Assembly: GCF_007115105.1 (NCBI RefSeq) | Contig: NZ_SULJ01000011.1 | Coordinates: forward strand, 81,397 to 145,396 | Source: Clostridium sp. HBUAS56010 | GTDB lineage: Bacteria > Bacillota > Clostridia > Lachnospirales > Lachnospiraceae | DNA length: 64,000 bases | Direction of reading: 5' to 3' | Shown: in pieces, positions 8,424 to 18,101 of the stretch | How positions within the stretch are numbered: the stretch's first letter is position 1 | Layout: every line of letters starts with the position of its first letter | Position numbers and translations under genes: made by a program | Notes under the pieces: generated by a model | The model's database searches: none | What the model was told of the DNA's origin: nothing | What the model saw: only the letters and a program-made list of their open reading frames with translations

Positions 8424-9515
8424 TCAATTCAAAAGAATATCTGCGATTTTTCTGCAAGCAGAGCCATCTCCGTAAGGATTGCTGGCTCTGCTCATCTTTT
8501 TGTATACCTCTCCTTCATCCAGCAGCGTCTTAACTGCCTGATGGATCTTCTCCTCTTTGGTCCCCACCAGGAGAAGAGTCCCCGCCGTTACTCCTTCTGG
8601 GCGCTCTGTTGTATCCCGCATTACAAGTACCGGTTTTCCAAGGCTTGGAGCTTCCTCCTGAATTCCTCCGCTGTCAGTCAGAACCAGATAAGACCTTGCC
8701 ATAAAGTTATGAAAATCAAGGACATCAAGAGGTTCAATCAGATGAATTCTTTCTTCTTCTCCCAAAAACAGTTGTGCCGTTTTTCTGATCTGAGGATTTA
8801 AATGAACGGGGTAGATGACTTTTACATCTGGATATTCCTCTATGATTCTTCTGACCGCACGAAACATATGAGTCATTGGAATTCCCATGTTTTCTCTTCT
8901 GTGGGCAGTCAAAAGAATCAGCCTGCTGCCTGCTGCCCACTGTAGCTGTTCATGACTGTAGTCCCTGCGTACCGTTGTATTTAATGCGTCAATGGCTGTA
9001 TTTCCGGTTACAAAGATGAACTCAGAAGATTTCCCCTCTTGCAGAAGATTCTGTTTTGCCTGCTCAGTTGGGGCAAAATGGTATCTGGCGATCAGGCTGA
9101 CTGCCTGCCTGTTGAACTCTTCAGGAAAAGGAGAATCCATACAATACGTTCTTAATCCTGCTTCCACATGTCCAACTGGAATATGAAGATAAAAGCTTGC
9201 CAGTGCCGAAGCAAATGTGGTGGTGGTATCTCCGTGAACCAGCACCAGATCCGGCCGCTCCGTTTCAAGAACTCTGCGAATGGACTGCAATATACTGGCA
9301 GTGATTTCGAATAACGTCTGATTCTCTTTCATAATAGAAAGATTATAATCCGGTTTGACTTCAAATACGTTCAGCACCTGATCCAGCATGGTTTTGTGCT
9401 GTCCGGTAACACAGACCTTCACCTGTACGTGCTCCCGCCCTTTAAGCTCCTTTACAAGAGGACACATCTTGATGGCTTCCGGTCTTGTTCCAAATATGAT
9501 CATGATATGTTTCAT
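8424..9515 (-). CDS. wecB: UDP-N-acetylglucosamine 2-epimerase (non-hydrolysing)
   Basis: 363 residues of the WecB/MnaA family, which interconverts UDP-GlcNAc and UDP-ManNAc. It begins MKHIMIIFGTRPEAIKMCPL and carries the family motifs VHGDTTTTFA, GHVEAGLRT, PEEFNR, LLTAHRRENMG and TDSGGIQEEAPSLGKPVLV. It is the last gene of the nine-gene exopolysaccharide cluster, which suggests ManNAc is a component of the polymer. It converges on fprA with only a 4-bp gap and no visible terminator. Confidence 0.95.
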   Translation of the reverse strand: MKHIMIIFGTRPEAIKMCPLVKELKGREHVQVKVCVTGQHKTMLDQVLNVFEVKPDYNLSIMKENQTLFEITASILQSIRRVLETERPDLVLVHGDTTTTFASALASFYLHIPVGHVEAGLRTYCMDSPFPEEFNRQAVSLIARYHFAPTEQAKQNLLQEGKSSEFIFVTGNTAIDALNTTVRRDYSHEQLQWAAGSRLILLTAHRRENMGIPMTHMFRAVRRIIEEYPDVKVIYPVHLNPQIRKTAQLFLGEEERIHLIEPLDVLDFHNFMARSYLVLTDSGGIQEEAPSLGKPVLVMRDTTERPEGVTAGTLLLVGTKEEKIHQAVKTLLDEGEVYKKMSRASNPYGDGSACRKIADILLN

Positions 9516-9532
9516 ATACAGTACCTCTCTGA

Positions 9533-11137
9533 TTAATTGGTGTATTCATAAGCCAGCATTGCCATAATCTGGTCAAAAGACATAATTCCTGTTCCATCCT
9601 TCCTGCCAAATGCCCCATGGTAGGCATAATCCATATTTACTATCCTCATTTTTTCCATCTTCTTTAATGCTTTTCCCATCAGATCCTGATCCCCTGTTTT
9701 CTCACCAATCATGGCAGCAAGGGCATAAACAGCCGTGGAATCATAATTATACCCTTCCACCACCTTTCCCTCCACGCTATATCGTGCTTTCAGTCCCTCC
9801 CTGTCCATCTGGTCCTTCAACCAGGCGACCGTATCCTCTTTCAGAAGGTCCGCCTCTGCCAGATGAAGAAGAGTAACCATTGCCTCTGCTGTGTTTAAAT
9901 CATCGGGTTCATATTGACTGGTTTTAAGATTATACCAACTGTAATATAAGGGAAATGCAGTGCTGATCTTTCCCTCTGTCAGCAGCTTTCTGGCATTCTC
10001 ATAAGGCTTTCTTAATTCCTGATTTTTCTCCGCCAGTACAGCCATTGTCTTAAGGTCCCCATAACAAAGAGTAAATCGTCTGGCATACTGTTTATAACGG
10101 TTATCATAGAAGTCAACATAAAGCCCTTTCTTTACCCCGTATCTGGATAGAGAAGCAATATAACGATTAAGGTCACGGTTATATCCGCCCCATATCTTAT
10201 CCGCTTCCATTAAAGCATCAATAATCCGCAGATCATCCAACAGAGAGTTGGTGTGTGCCGGCTTCCCCCCGGTCACCTTCCATGCCGTAAGCCCCTGGGA
10301 ATTCATATAGGAATCAATATAATGGAAAATCTGGTCAAAAAGCGGTCTGTCCTTTTTAAGCAGGGCATATTCAAGCATGGCACCCTGGGATTCACTTAGA
10401 ACGTCACTTTCCCTCATTTTTTCTCTTGAAAGATCATAGACAGAATGAATTCCTCCGTTTTCATCCATCATACCGCCGATTACAAAATCACCAGTCACCT
10501 TACCGCTTCCTTCAATGGCATCCTTTAACAAGCCCTCAAACACGGACACCTCTGTAATGGTTTTGGAACTCCATGCCCGAATCACTCCCCGCTCATCCAG
10601 AAATATGGTTGTGGGGATGCTGTGCAGTCCCAGCCTTTTATATGCGGCTAAGCCATTGTCATAATAGGTTGTTAACGGGATATTCTGACCGGACAGATAC
10701 TGGCGGGCTTTTTCCTTTGTTTCCTTTTTCTCATCCAGACGGTTAATCAGAATAAAATTGACCTCCCCATAATGATCTGCCCGCTCCATAAACTGCTCCG
10801 TCAAAGGAAGCTCTTTCTGGCAGTCTCCACACCAGCTTGCCCAGAAGGTCAGAACCGTCGGTTTCCCTTCAAAAGACCGGACAGACACTTCTGTTCCATT
10901 CTCATCCTCCAGAAAAAATTCCGGTATCTTCTGGTTTAAATTGCATTGATCTGGAAGGGAGGCAGTAATATCATCAAGAGATGTGGAAGTCTCCTTTACA
11001 ATCTGCTCTGGTTCTCTCTCCTCTTTTACAGAATATACTGCCAGAAGACCTCCGCCTGTCATTACAATAACCATCAAACAACAAAGAATGGTCCATAATA
11101 CTTTTTCCATTCCAGTCAGAGGTATTTTTGTTCTCAT
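9533..11137 (-). CDS. Membrane-anchored thioredoxin-like / GH8-like fusion
   Basis: 534 residues in two domains. After an N-terminal membrane anchor (residues 12-36) comes a TlpA/ResA-like thioredoxin domain with W-C-G-D-C at 102-106 and the cis-Pro motif IPTT near 174. From about residue 215 the sequence resembles a GH8 six-hairpin glycosidase: E249 in LSESQGAML aligns with the GH8 acid, followed by TAWKV and SLLDDLRIIDALMEADKIWG, which matches the GH8 Asp region. BcsZ-type GH8 enzymes trim polymers of cellulose-type synthases. The start overlaps the upstream stop (ATGA). The fusion places a redox domain and a glycanase outside the membrane together. Confidence 0.72.
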   Translation of the reverse strand: MRTKIPLTGMEKVLWTILCCLMVIVMTGGGLLAVYSVKEEREPEQIVKETSTSLDDITASLPDQCNLNQKIPEFFLEDENGTEVSVRSFEGKPTVLTFWASWCGDCQKELPLTEQFMERADHYGEVNFILINRLDEKKETKEKARQYLSGQNIPLTTYYDNGLAAYKRLGLHSIPTTIFLDERGVIRAWSSKTITEVSVFEGLLKDAIEGSGKVTGDFVIGGMMDENGGIHSVYDLSREKMRESDVLSESQGAMLEYALLKKDRPLFDQIFHYIDSYMNSQGLTAWKVTGGKPAHTNSLLDDLRIIDALMEADKIWGGYNRDLNRYIASLSRYGVKKGLYVDFYDNRYKQYARRFTLCYGDLKTMAVLAEKNQELRKPYENARKLLTEGKISTAFPLYYSWYNLKTSQYEPDDLNTAEAMVTLLHLAEADLLKEDTVAWLKDQMDREGLKARYSVEGKVVEGYNYDSTAVYALAAMIGEKTGDQDLMGKALKKMEKMRIVNMDYAYHGAFGRKDGTGIMSFDQIMAMLAYEYTN

Positions 11138-13029
11138 GATTTCTTGTCTCCTTTCCCGGAATTTCCTCTTTTTATTTTCTCTAATTCTTCAATCAAAGCT
11201 CCTACCTGATCCATTAACGCTTTATTTTCACGCTCCAGCTGTTCAATTTTTTCTAATAACTCCTGATATTCCTCTTTTTTGTATTTCTCAGAAACAGTCA
11301 CAGTTACATTTCCATTCTGAATGGCAGAATCCATATCAAAGGAATTGGTCATGGTTTTATAGCGGGTTTTAATTGCCTGATGTTCTTCCTCCTCAAACTG
11401 CCTTAACAACTCTTCTTCTTTGATTCGCTGCTTTTTCTTTTCCTCTTTCTGGATTTCGTTGGACCTTACAAACCCTCTGGCATTTTCAAATATATAACCC
11501 ACTCCCACAGAAGCAATGATCATAAAAGCAGGAAGCACATGATAATGATATCGGTTCTGACTTTCTACCAGCACATGTATGGCAGCCGTTCCCAGAAAGA
11601 TAAGAACGGGCAGATAAAGATAAGAAAATCTCCGATACAGTAAATAAATCAGGGTCATAAAGGAGAACAGTATGGTTACCATATATACCATATGATTCCC
11701 GGTCTGCATGGACGAAAGAAAGTCTGCCCTGGAAGGGGTCAAGTGCCCCTGCTCTTTTAAAAAAGAGAGATTCCAGGTTGTTCCATAATCATCATTTCCC
11801 CACAGCAATTCGTATTTCTTCACAAACAGTTTAAAGTTTTCCATTAAGTCAGAAGAAAGCCGGTTTACTGCCTTTTCCCGACAGGCCCTCTGAGCTTCTA
11901 CAGGTGACCCGGTCCGTTCTAAATTCTCATATAAAAATTTAGAGTCCTCTTCATTCCAGCCCCCGGCTGAATCCACATTTAACCCCACCAACAGGTTGTA
12001 CCCGGAAGATTCACTCATAGAAGGCACAGACTGGTTGATGGTCAGTTCAATATTGGTGGTAAGAATGCTGGAAAGAATGAAATAGGAGACAACAATCAAA
12101 AGTCCCCTGATCCAGCCTTTGCCTATGAGCTGTACCCAGACAGAAAGGCTGGTCTTTGGTATATTGGGAAGTTTCATATTCTGAGGAACAACACAGATGA
12201 CCATTGCAATGAGAAGAATCAATGCCATAGGGCGGATGGCGGATGTAACAGCAAGAAGACAGCCTAAAAATATATGAAGAAGCAGACAGAACGCCGCATG
12301 CTTTGATACCGCTTTATAATCCATGACAAGGTGAAGGAAAAGAAGCAGGGAAAGATAAAAGAAGAAAGAAAAAGAATATTCCGCCGCCAGCATGTTCACA
12401 TACAAAATCTGAGAAGGCCAGAATGCCGCCGCCGTAAGGACAATGGCTCCGGATAATCTCCCTCCCAGCTTTCTTCCTATCCGGTAAAGTAAAAATACAG
12501 TACCAACGGAAAAAAACACATTGGCAAGCTGACCATGAAAAACACTGGTGCCAAACATGACAAATACATGTTTTAAAATATAACAGTACCCAATGATGTG
12601 AGGAAACATTGCAATATAATTACAATATCCTTCCCCCTTTTCCTGAAGAGTTCCTTCTTTTAACAACCTTGCAATCTCATAATAAGTCTTATAATCCGAT
12701 GCCGGCTCCATGGGAATGCGGGTAATCACTGCATAGCGGGCAGCAAATGCCATACTAAGTATGACTACCACATAAATAACCTCAATCCCGGTTAAAAAAC
12801 CCTTTTTTTCTCCGGTCTTAAACCTTGCTCCCAAACGGGCAAGCAGCAGCGCAAGGAAATGAGTTCCTGTCCACACCAGAAAGAACAGCAGAATCAGAAA
12901 TCCTTTCATCTCATAGGGATAACTCTGGCTTCCACCACCACTGGAGACGCCCACAATGAGAATATAGCCAAAAGCCATGACTGACAGTGCCACGGAAAAT
13001 TGATAGAACAGGTTTTTATCTTGTCTCAT
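11134..13029 (-). CDS. GT-C type membrane glycosyltransferase with C-terminal coiled coil
   Basis: 631 residues with about a dozen membrane segments. After the first segments an extracytoplasmic loop reads RIPMEPASDYKTYYEIARLL, the acidic loop typical of ArnT/PMT-like (GT39) transferases that use polyprenyl-phosphate sugars. After the last membrane segment (near 500-515) a charged cytoplasmic tail of about 110 residues follows, ending in a heptad-rich coiled coil (EKIEQLERENKALMDQVGAL). The tail is unusual for the family and could be a partner-binding platform. It lies between the BcsB-like and GH8 genes. Confidence 0.7.
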   Translation of the reverse strand: MRQDKNLFYQFSVALSVMAFGYILIVGVSSGGGSQSYPYEMKGFLILLFFLVWTGTHFLALLLARLGARFKTGEKKGFLTGIEVIYVVVILSMAFAARYAVITRIPMEPASDYKTYYEIARLLKEGTLQEKGEGYCNYIAMFPHIIGYCYILKHVFVMFGTSVFHGQLANVFFSVGTVFLLYRIGRKLGGRLSGAIVLTAAAFWPSQILYVNMLAAEYSFSFFFYLSLLLFLHLVMDYKAVSKHAAFCLLLHIFLGCLLAVTSAIRPMALILLIAMVICVVPQNMKLPNIPKTSLSVWVQLIGKGWIRGLLIVVSYFILSSILTTNIELTINQSVPSMSESSGYNLLVGLNVDSAGGWNEEDSKFLYENLERTGSPVEAQRACREKAVNRLSSDLMENFKLFVKKYELLWGNDDYGTTWNLSFLKEQGHLTPSRADFLSSMQTGNHMVYMVTILFSFMTLIYLLYRRFSYLYLPVLIFLGTAAIHVLVESQNRYHYHVLPAFMIIASVGVGYIFENARGFVRSNEIQKEEKKKQRIKEEELLRQFEEEEHQAIKTRYKTMTNSFDMDSAIQNGNVTVTVSEKYKKEEYQELLEKIEQLERENKALMDQVGALIEELEKIKRGNSGKGDKKS

Positions 13030-13037
13030 TCTTTTCT

Positions 13038-15170
13038 CTACTCCCCATCTCTTTTCTGATACATGCGAAGCCTCAGCAAAATAATAATAACTGAAACCAG
13101 CATCAGAAGCATTGCAGAGGTTGCAACCACAGTAAATATGGCGGACCGTTTATTTTGAATAAATTTCTCCACTGGGCCAGGTTCCTGTTTTACCTCTGAG
13201 GAATGAATAAACTGGAATGCAGAAAAACTGGAATCAGGTGTAATTATCACGCAGTCCTTTGTCAGTTTTCCACGGGTCTGGCTGCTTCTTAAGAACTTTT
13301 CCACATTTAGAAGACTTTCTTCACTGATTCCTGTGGCTGCAAGCATCCCCCGGTTCCTGGCATAAGGGGATTTTAATAATTGGAGAATTCCGATGGTCTT
13401 TGCATAATCCCCGGACAGAATTAACTGGCGGTTACTTTCAAACCCAAGTCCATCGGGGGCATAGGAAAAGCTGAGATTTCCGTTTATTTCAGAAAGAAAC
13501 TGGTTGGTTTTAAAAGTTCCTGCTGTCATGATGTTATAATCCCCCTCATCAGGATCAAACTCCCCCGCCTTTTTTACTGCAACCGTTCCATAAGGTTTTA
13601 TTCCAGTGCCATACATGGCAGCCATCTGCCCCAATAGATTCAGTTCCCTGGTAGAAGGCGCATCAGAAACCACAAACATTACATCATGAAATCTTCCTTC
13701 CCTGCGAAACGGAGAGGATTTTATATGAAAAGACAGAAGCAGTTGGGAATCCACAGGCAGAAACACACTGGAATCCTTTGATACATAAGCCCAGGGCATC
13801 TCATTTTGTCTTGGAGTGCAGATCAGATCTGCAATCTCTAAGTCAAAAGCAATTTTAATACTGCTGGCAGGCGTCTTTGACACATCACCTGGAATCTCAA
13901 AGTTCAGTTCATCGCCAGAAGCACTTTCCTGGTTCAGCCGTTTGCTGGCAATTGGAATATCACCCCAGGATACGGTTATAAGGGATCGGGTAAAATCAAG
14001 ATTCTCACTATAACGGAACTTCAAAGCAATCTTTCCGCCTTCTGAAAGAACATAGTCTCCCGATACGGGAAGATACAGATAACTTTCCTGATGAAAGGGA
14101 CCTGAGAATTTCATTCCTCCCCCCATAATATCTTCAAATGTATAATTCCCTGCGGTCCGTTCATCCTGCCCGGCTCCCTCTGCTGACAACTGAGAGCTTC
14201 CCTTTTCCACCACTGCATAAGACCCATTCTCCTGCATGGTTCTGTTTTCATCCATTAACATATCAGCAGCCTCTAATAGGCTTGAATCTTCTCTTGATGT
14301 TACAATCAATAACGGATTCCCCCAGGCATCGTCCGTATATGTTACAGCGGCATACTCCGCCCCCTCCGGGATATCCGGTACCAAAGTTCTGTACTGCTGA
14401 GGAAGGTTGTCATAATCAGAGATGAGAATGGTTCTGTCTGGATTGAGGTTTAAAAGATCGGATAAAAGGCAGACCTGGATTTCATTGTTCTCCCTTGTAC
14501 TTCCGCTTAAATAAGCCATTAAATTCATGGCAGCGCCAATCTCTCCTTCTGCTGCCTGATCGGATACTGCAAGGGCAAGACCATGCCCATCGGAGTTATC
14601 AGTTGATACAAAGGGATACGGAAAATACGAAATCTGATGTTGGGGATCTTTGCGCTCGTACCCACAACGAACATGAGAGGTTTCATCAATTCTAAGCCAG
14701 TTTGCATCAGAATCCTGATCCACACAGCCCTGTTCATCAAAAAGTCTGGCATAGGCAGATATGGTAACGGAATTAAAACCTGTCCGGATCTGTTCCACTG
14801 GAATCTGAACATCAAGAACCTGTGAGTTTCCCTCTTGATACTCCAGTTTATAAGAATTTAAAGGAACATCATTTATGGAAACCGTCATGGAAGATAAGGT
14901 TCCTTCCAGAAGCTGGCTGACTTCATACTGAATCTGTGCATACACATATTTCACATCCCAGTAATCCTGAACATTAAAAAACAGCTCCTCAGAAGCATAG
15001 ATTCCCTTTAATGTCTTCGGAGCAAAGAATTCGTCCTGAGTATAGGTTGCTTCTCCAGGAACTTCCTCCGTTGACATACCCGGTTCCTGATTATCTCCAT
15101 ATGCACTTCCTGGCATTCCTCCTATCAAGAAAAGGAACAGCATCAGATATATAACCGTCTTTTTCCTCAT
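13038..15170 (-). CDS. BcsB-like exopolysaccharide synthase partner
   Basis: About 710 residues: signal peptide (MRKKTVIYLMLFLFLIGGMPGSAYG), a long extracytoplasmic region rich in beta structure, and one C-terminal membrane segment (near AIFTVVATSAMLLMLVSVIIILL) with a short basic tail. This is the architecture of BcsB, which caps the cellulose synthase and guides the polymer. Motifs such as SMTVSINDVPLNSYKL resemble BcsB carbohydrate-binding domains. The frame opens earlier at 15239, but AGAGG at the end of the upstream GT2 gene sits 8 nt before the ATG at 15170, so that start is used. It follows the synthase with a 4-bp gap. Confidence 0.75.
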   Translation of the reverse strand: MRKKTVIYLMLFLFLIGGMPGSAYGDNQEPGMSTEEVPGEATYTQDEFFAPKTLKGIYASEELFFNVQDYWDVKYVYAQIQYEVSQLLEGTLSSMTVSINDVPLNSYKLEYQEGNSQVLDVQIPVEQIRTGFNSVTISAYARLFDEQGCVDQDSDANWLRIDETSHVRCGYERKDPQHQISYFPYPFVSTDNSDGHGLALAVSDQAAEGEIGAAMNLMAYLSGSTRENNEIQVCLLSDLLNLNPDRTILISDYDNLPQQYRTLVPDIPEGAEYAAVTYTDDAWGNPLLIVTSREDSSLLEAADMLMDENRTMQENGSYAVVEKGSSQLSAEGAGQDERTAGNYTFEDIMGGGMKFSGPFHQESYLYLPVSGDYVLSEGGKIALKFRYSENLDFTRSLITVSWGDIPIASKRLNQESASGDELNFEIPGDVSKTPASSIKIAFDLEIADLICTPRQNEMPWAYVSKDSSVFLPVDSQLLLSFHIKSSPFRREGRFHDVMFVVSDAPSTRELNLLGQMAAMYGTGIKPYGTVAVKKAGEFDPDEGDYNIMTAGTFKTNQFLSEINGNLSFSYAPDGLGFESNRQLILSGDYAKTIGILQLLKSPYARNRGMLAATGISEESLLNVEKFLRSSQTRGKLTKDCVIITPDSSFSAFQFIHSSEVKQEPGPVEKFIQNKRSAIFTVVATSAMLLMLVSVIIILLRLRMYQKRDGE

Positions 15171-15174
15171 TTTA

Positions 15175-16485
15175 TCAACCTCTATTTCTCCGCCCGCGGC
15201 GGTATGATCTCTCTTTTGTTCTGGACTGTGTTTCCTCAAACCGTTCTGTCTTGTCCCAGATTACTTTCCTGCCATAGATGGTGTCCTCCACACCTTTTAT
15301 CACACCGTTTAAAACCACCAGAACCCACAGTTTTGCATAAGTAAACAGCATAAAAAAGGTAAGCAGAAGATTGCTGAAATTAAATTCATTTCTCTCCACA
15401 GATAAGGTAATTGCCACATTTAAAACAAACAATAGAATTGCCATCTCCCATAAAAGGGAAGAAAAACCGCCTAAGGTCACATGCCAGAACCCTAAAATCC
15501 CCATAAAAAAGATTAAGTCGGAACAGATAAGGGAAGAAAACATCAACAGATATACCATGGCATAGTAGATCACATCCAGCCTCATTCTCCCCGCTTTTTT
15601 ATCAAAGGCATATTTAAAATTACTTCTTAACACATATAGATTTCCCTTCACCCATCGGGTCCGCTGTTTAAACCACTGTTTTAAAACCTGTGGTTCCTGC
15701 TCCCAGGTAACTGCCTGAGGAATAAACTGAATATAATATCCCATCCGGTATAAACGGAAACTGATTTCTGTGTCCTCCGCAAGCGCATTGACATCCCAGC
15801 CCCCCATCCGGTCAATCAATTCCCTTCTTATTACATAGTTTGTTCCGGGAATGGTGCATAACCGAAAGAAGAAAAACCTTCCCGCCTGATTCATACACTG
15901 GTAAGCCAGCGTTTCTATGTTTACAAAACGGGTCAAAAGAGAGGCATATTTGTTTCTTGTCCGAAATTTACCTATAACAGCCCCTAGTTTTTCATCACCA
16001 ATCAGATTTTCCACCAGAATTTTCAGTGCCTGTGGTTCCGGAGTATTATCTGCATCATAAACTGCAATTACTGTTCCCGACGCCACAGATAATGCAATAT
16101 TTAACGCATTGGACTTTCCCTTTCCCCCGGTTTTATGATCTGTATTAATCACAATCACCTTATAATCTGGATTGTTCTCCTGAATCTTTTTAAGAATCTG
16201 AGCAGAATCATCGGTGGAATTATCATTAACCACAATCACCTCATAGCGGTCTGCTGGATAATCGAATTGTAACAGGGCTTTCATTGTCTTTTTTATAACA
16301 ATTCCTTCATTGTGAGCCGGAACCATAACCGTTACCATGGGATACTCTTTTACTGGCTTATGTCCGTCTGTGCGGTACATTCTCATAATGTAGATAAATC
16401 CGCCAATGGAAAGCAGAATGTTTAAAAACATCAGCCCCCATATGACAAAGATGGAATACAATGCCAGAACATCGACAATTGACAT
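15175..16485 (-). CDS. Processive family 2 glycosyltransferase (polysaccharide synthase)
   Basis: 436 residues. Two N-terminal membrane segments are followed by a GT-A domain with D88 (VVNDNSTDD), D144-x-D146 (YDADNT), E237-D238 (LAEDTE) and the processivity motif QRTRW at 274-278, then about three membrane segments. This is the BcsA/PgaC/hyaluronan synthase class, which polymerises a sugar nucleotide and translocates the chain. There is no PilZ domain after the last membrane segment, so c-di-GMP control, if any, must come from another protein; a degenerate GGDEF gene lies two genes upstream. Confidence 0.9.
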   Translation of the reverse strand: MSIVDVLALYSIFVIWGLMFLNILLSIGGFIYIMRMYRTDGHKPVKEYPMVTVMVPAHNEGIVIKKTMKALLQFDYPADRYEVIVVNDNSTDDSAQILKKIQENNPDYKVIVINTDHKTGGKGKSNALNIALSVASGTVIAVYDADNTPEPQALKILVENLIGDEKLGAVIGKFRTRNKYASLLTRFVNIETLAYQCMNQAGRFFFFRLCTIPGTNYVIRRELIDRMGGWDVNALAEDTEISFRLYRMGYYIQFIPQAVTWEQEPQVLKQWFKQRTRWVKGNLYVLRSNFKYAFDKKAGRMRLDVIYYAMVYLLMFSSLICSDLIFFMGILGFWHVTLGGFSSLLWEMAILLFVLNVAITLSVERNEFNFSNLLLTFFMLFTYAKLWVLVVLNGVIKGVEDTIYGRKVIWDKTERFEETQSRTKERSYRRGRRNRG

Positions 16486-16502
16486 AAGACCTTCCCTTCT
16501 CT

Positions 16503-18101
16503 TTACGGTTTTTCCTCTCCCTGATTTTGAAAGAAATAATTTTTCCGGTTCCTGTATCTGGCAAGCGCAATAAAGATTACAAATAAAACAGAAGTAATTC
16601 CAACGAGAAGAATCAAAGTCCGGTTTTGGGAACTTAAATCTCTGGAAAACCGCTCCAGCATATTCCGGTGGTAATCATAGGTTTCGGGAAACGTGCTGGG
16701 AACATAACTTAAATCCTTTTTCTTTCCATTAAGCATAAGGCTCTGCCCATCGTATTGCATCAGATCTTTTTCTGTCCAGAAACTGTGCTCCATATCCCAC
16801 AGACTTTTTAAGGGAATGGGGGAGCTGCGGCTTGCACTGATTGCTTTTAGAATCTCTTTCTCATCTGAATGAAGGTTGATTCTAACGGCAGTGGAGTAGG
16901 AAGAGGTGCTGCTCACTCCAGAATCATCAAGTTCTGCACCACTGCCAATCCATTGATGCCCGTCCCGATACACTTCATTGGTATTCATTTCAGAAGGCTC
17001 CAGGTAGGAATCCTCTCCATCATAGGTAACAATGGTTTTAAAATGACTCATGACTTCAATGGCATCCCGGTTAAACATCCAGTTGCGGGGCACTTGAAGT
17101 GCCAGCGGATAGATGTCCTGTTTTTTGTATACCTCCATCGCCTGAGAAAGATATTGAAGCATCAGCGTCTTATCAAAGGGGCTCATCTGGTTATTGGGTA
17201 CATGAATGATGACTGCCCCACCATTTGCCTGGGCGTAACGAAGGATCTCACAAAAACGGGTCATGGCGGGATACTCTCCATGCACATACAAAGGCATGAC
17301 CGATATGGCAAAGGGTATCTTTTTTCTTGTAAAAATTTTCACCACTTCAAGAAGCCGTTCCGGGTCTTCATAAGGGTATACGCGGTCAATAAGAAGATAC
17401 TGGGGGTATATGGGAGGATTTCCCCGGTAGGGCCATTTCCATTGAGCCAGTTCTTTCATGAATACAGCCTTAATCAGACGATCAGAAAGCTGTGTAACCG
17501 GAATATGGGCAATCACTCCCAGTTCACCGAAGACATATTTCTCTCTTTCATTAACAATAAGACTTCCACTTTGTCTCTGTGCCCCTTTTAAAAACAGATA
17601 ACAGGGTTCCTTTACAAGCCCCTCTTTAACAGACAGCCCATCAAAGCTATCGCTAAGCTTACCAGTAGAAAAATTCTGCACTTCATATTCGTCAGACCTT
17701 TCGGTCTCATCAAAGTACGCTTTTAAAAACAGATTACCAACAAATAACACATGAGGCTGATATCTGGTGCCGCCTGCCGCTCCTGCCTCATATTGTTTCA
17801 TTGTCTCCATAAAGTCTTTGGGATATGTGGTCAGATCATAACAGATAATATAAGAAAAATCCTTCATGGAGTTCCTACACTCAGACGCAGTTCCATAGCT
17901 TACTTTCATATTCTGGTAAGTAAGAATCTCCACAAGAATATGAACCTGAGAAAGAACCTTCTCCCCGGAACCGTCACTGTAGATCAGCAGCACATCTTCC
18001 GGTGCCGGCTCTCCGGCCTCCAGTGCCCATGCTTGTGACACAATCCCCAATTCCAACCCCAGTATAAGCAGTATTGCAAACAGAGTTCTTCTAAACATCA
18101 T
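16503..18101 (-). CDS. DUF2334 polysaccharide deacetylase-like membrane protein
   Basis: 532 residues: signal peptide (ends near AWALEA), extracytoplasmic region and a C-terminal membrane segment (near LILLVGITSVLFVIFIALA). The DUF2334 part begins around residue 232 (YPQYLLIDRVYPYEDPERLLEV), continues IPFAISVMPLYV and includes VIIHVPNNQ near 297. DUF2334 proteins share the fold of NodB-type deacetylases; the usual Asp-Asp pair reads Asp-Arg here, so activity is uncertain. The start overlaps the upstream gene by 11 bp, and GGAG lies 7 nt before the ATG. It may modify the nascent polymer outside the membrane. Confidence 0.75.
   Translation of the reverse strand: MMFRRTLFAILLILGLELGIVSQAWALEAGEPAPEDVLLIYSDGSGEKVLSQVHILVEILTYQNMKVSYGTASECRNSMKDFSYIICYDLTTYPKDFMETMKQYEAGAAGGTRYQPHVLFVGNLFLKAYFDETERSDEYEVQNFSTGKLSDSFDGLSVKEGLVKEPCYLFLKGAQRQSGSLIVNEREKYVFGELGVIAHIPVTQLSDRLIKAVFMKELAQWKWPYRGNPPIYPQYLLIDRVYPYEDPERLLEVVKIFTRKKIPFAISVMPLYVHGEYPAMTRFCEILRYAQANGGAVIIHVPNNQMSPFDKTLMLQYLSQAMEVYKKQDIYPLALQVPRNWMFNRDAIEVMSHFKTIVTYDGEDSYLEPSEMNTNEVYRDGHQWIGSGAELDDSGVSSTSSYSTAVRINLHSDEKEILKAISASRSSPIPLKSLWDMEHSFWTEKDLMQYDGQSLMLNGKKKDLSYVPSTFPETYDYHRNMLERFSRDLSSQNRTLILLVGITSVLFVIFIALARYRNRKNYFFQNQGEEKP

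Noticed and set aside
8379..8801. 140-codon plus-strand frame at the end of fprA into wecB
   Set aside because: Overlaps the fprA stop and runs antisense to wecB; no start signal.
16869..17591. 240-codon open frame on the plus strand inside the DUF2334 gene
   Set aside because: It lies entirely antisense to a well-supported gene, has no ribosome binding site, and its translation is Cys/His-rich without any recognisable domain.
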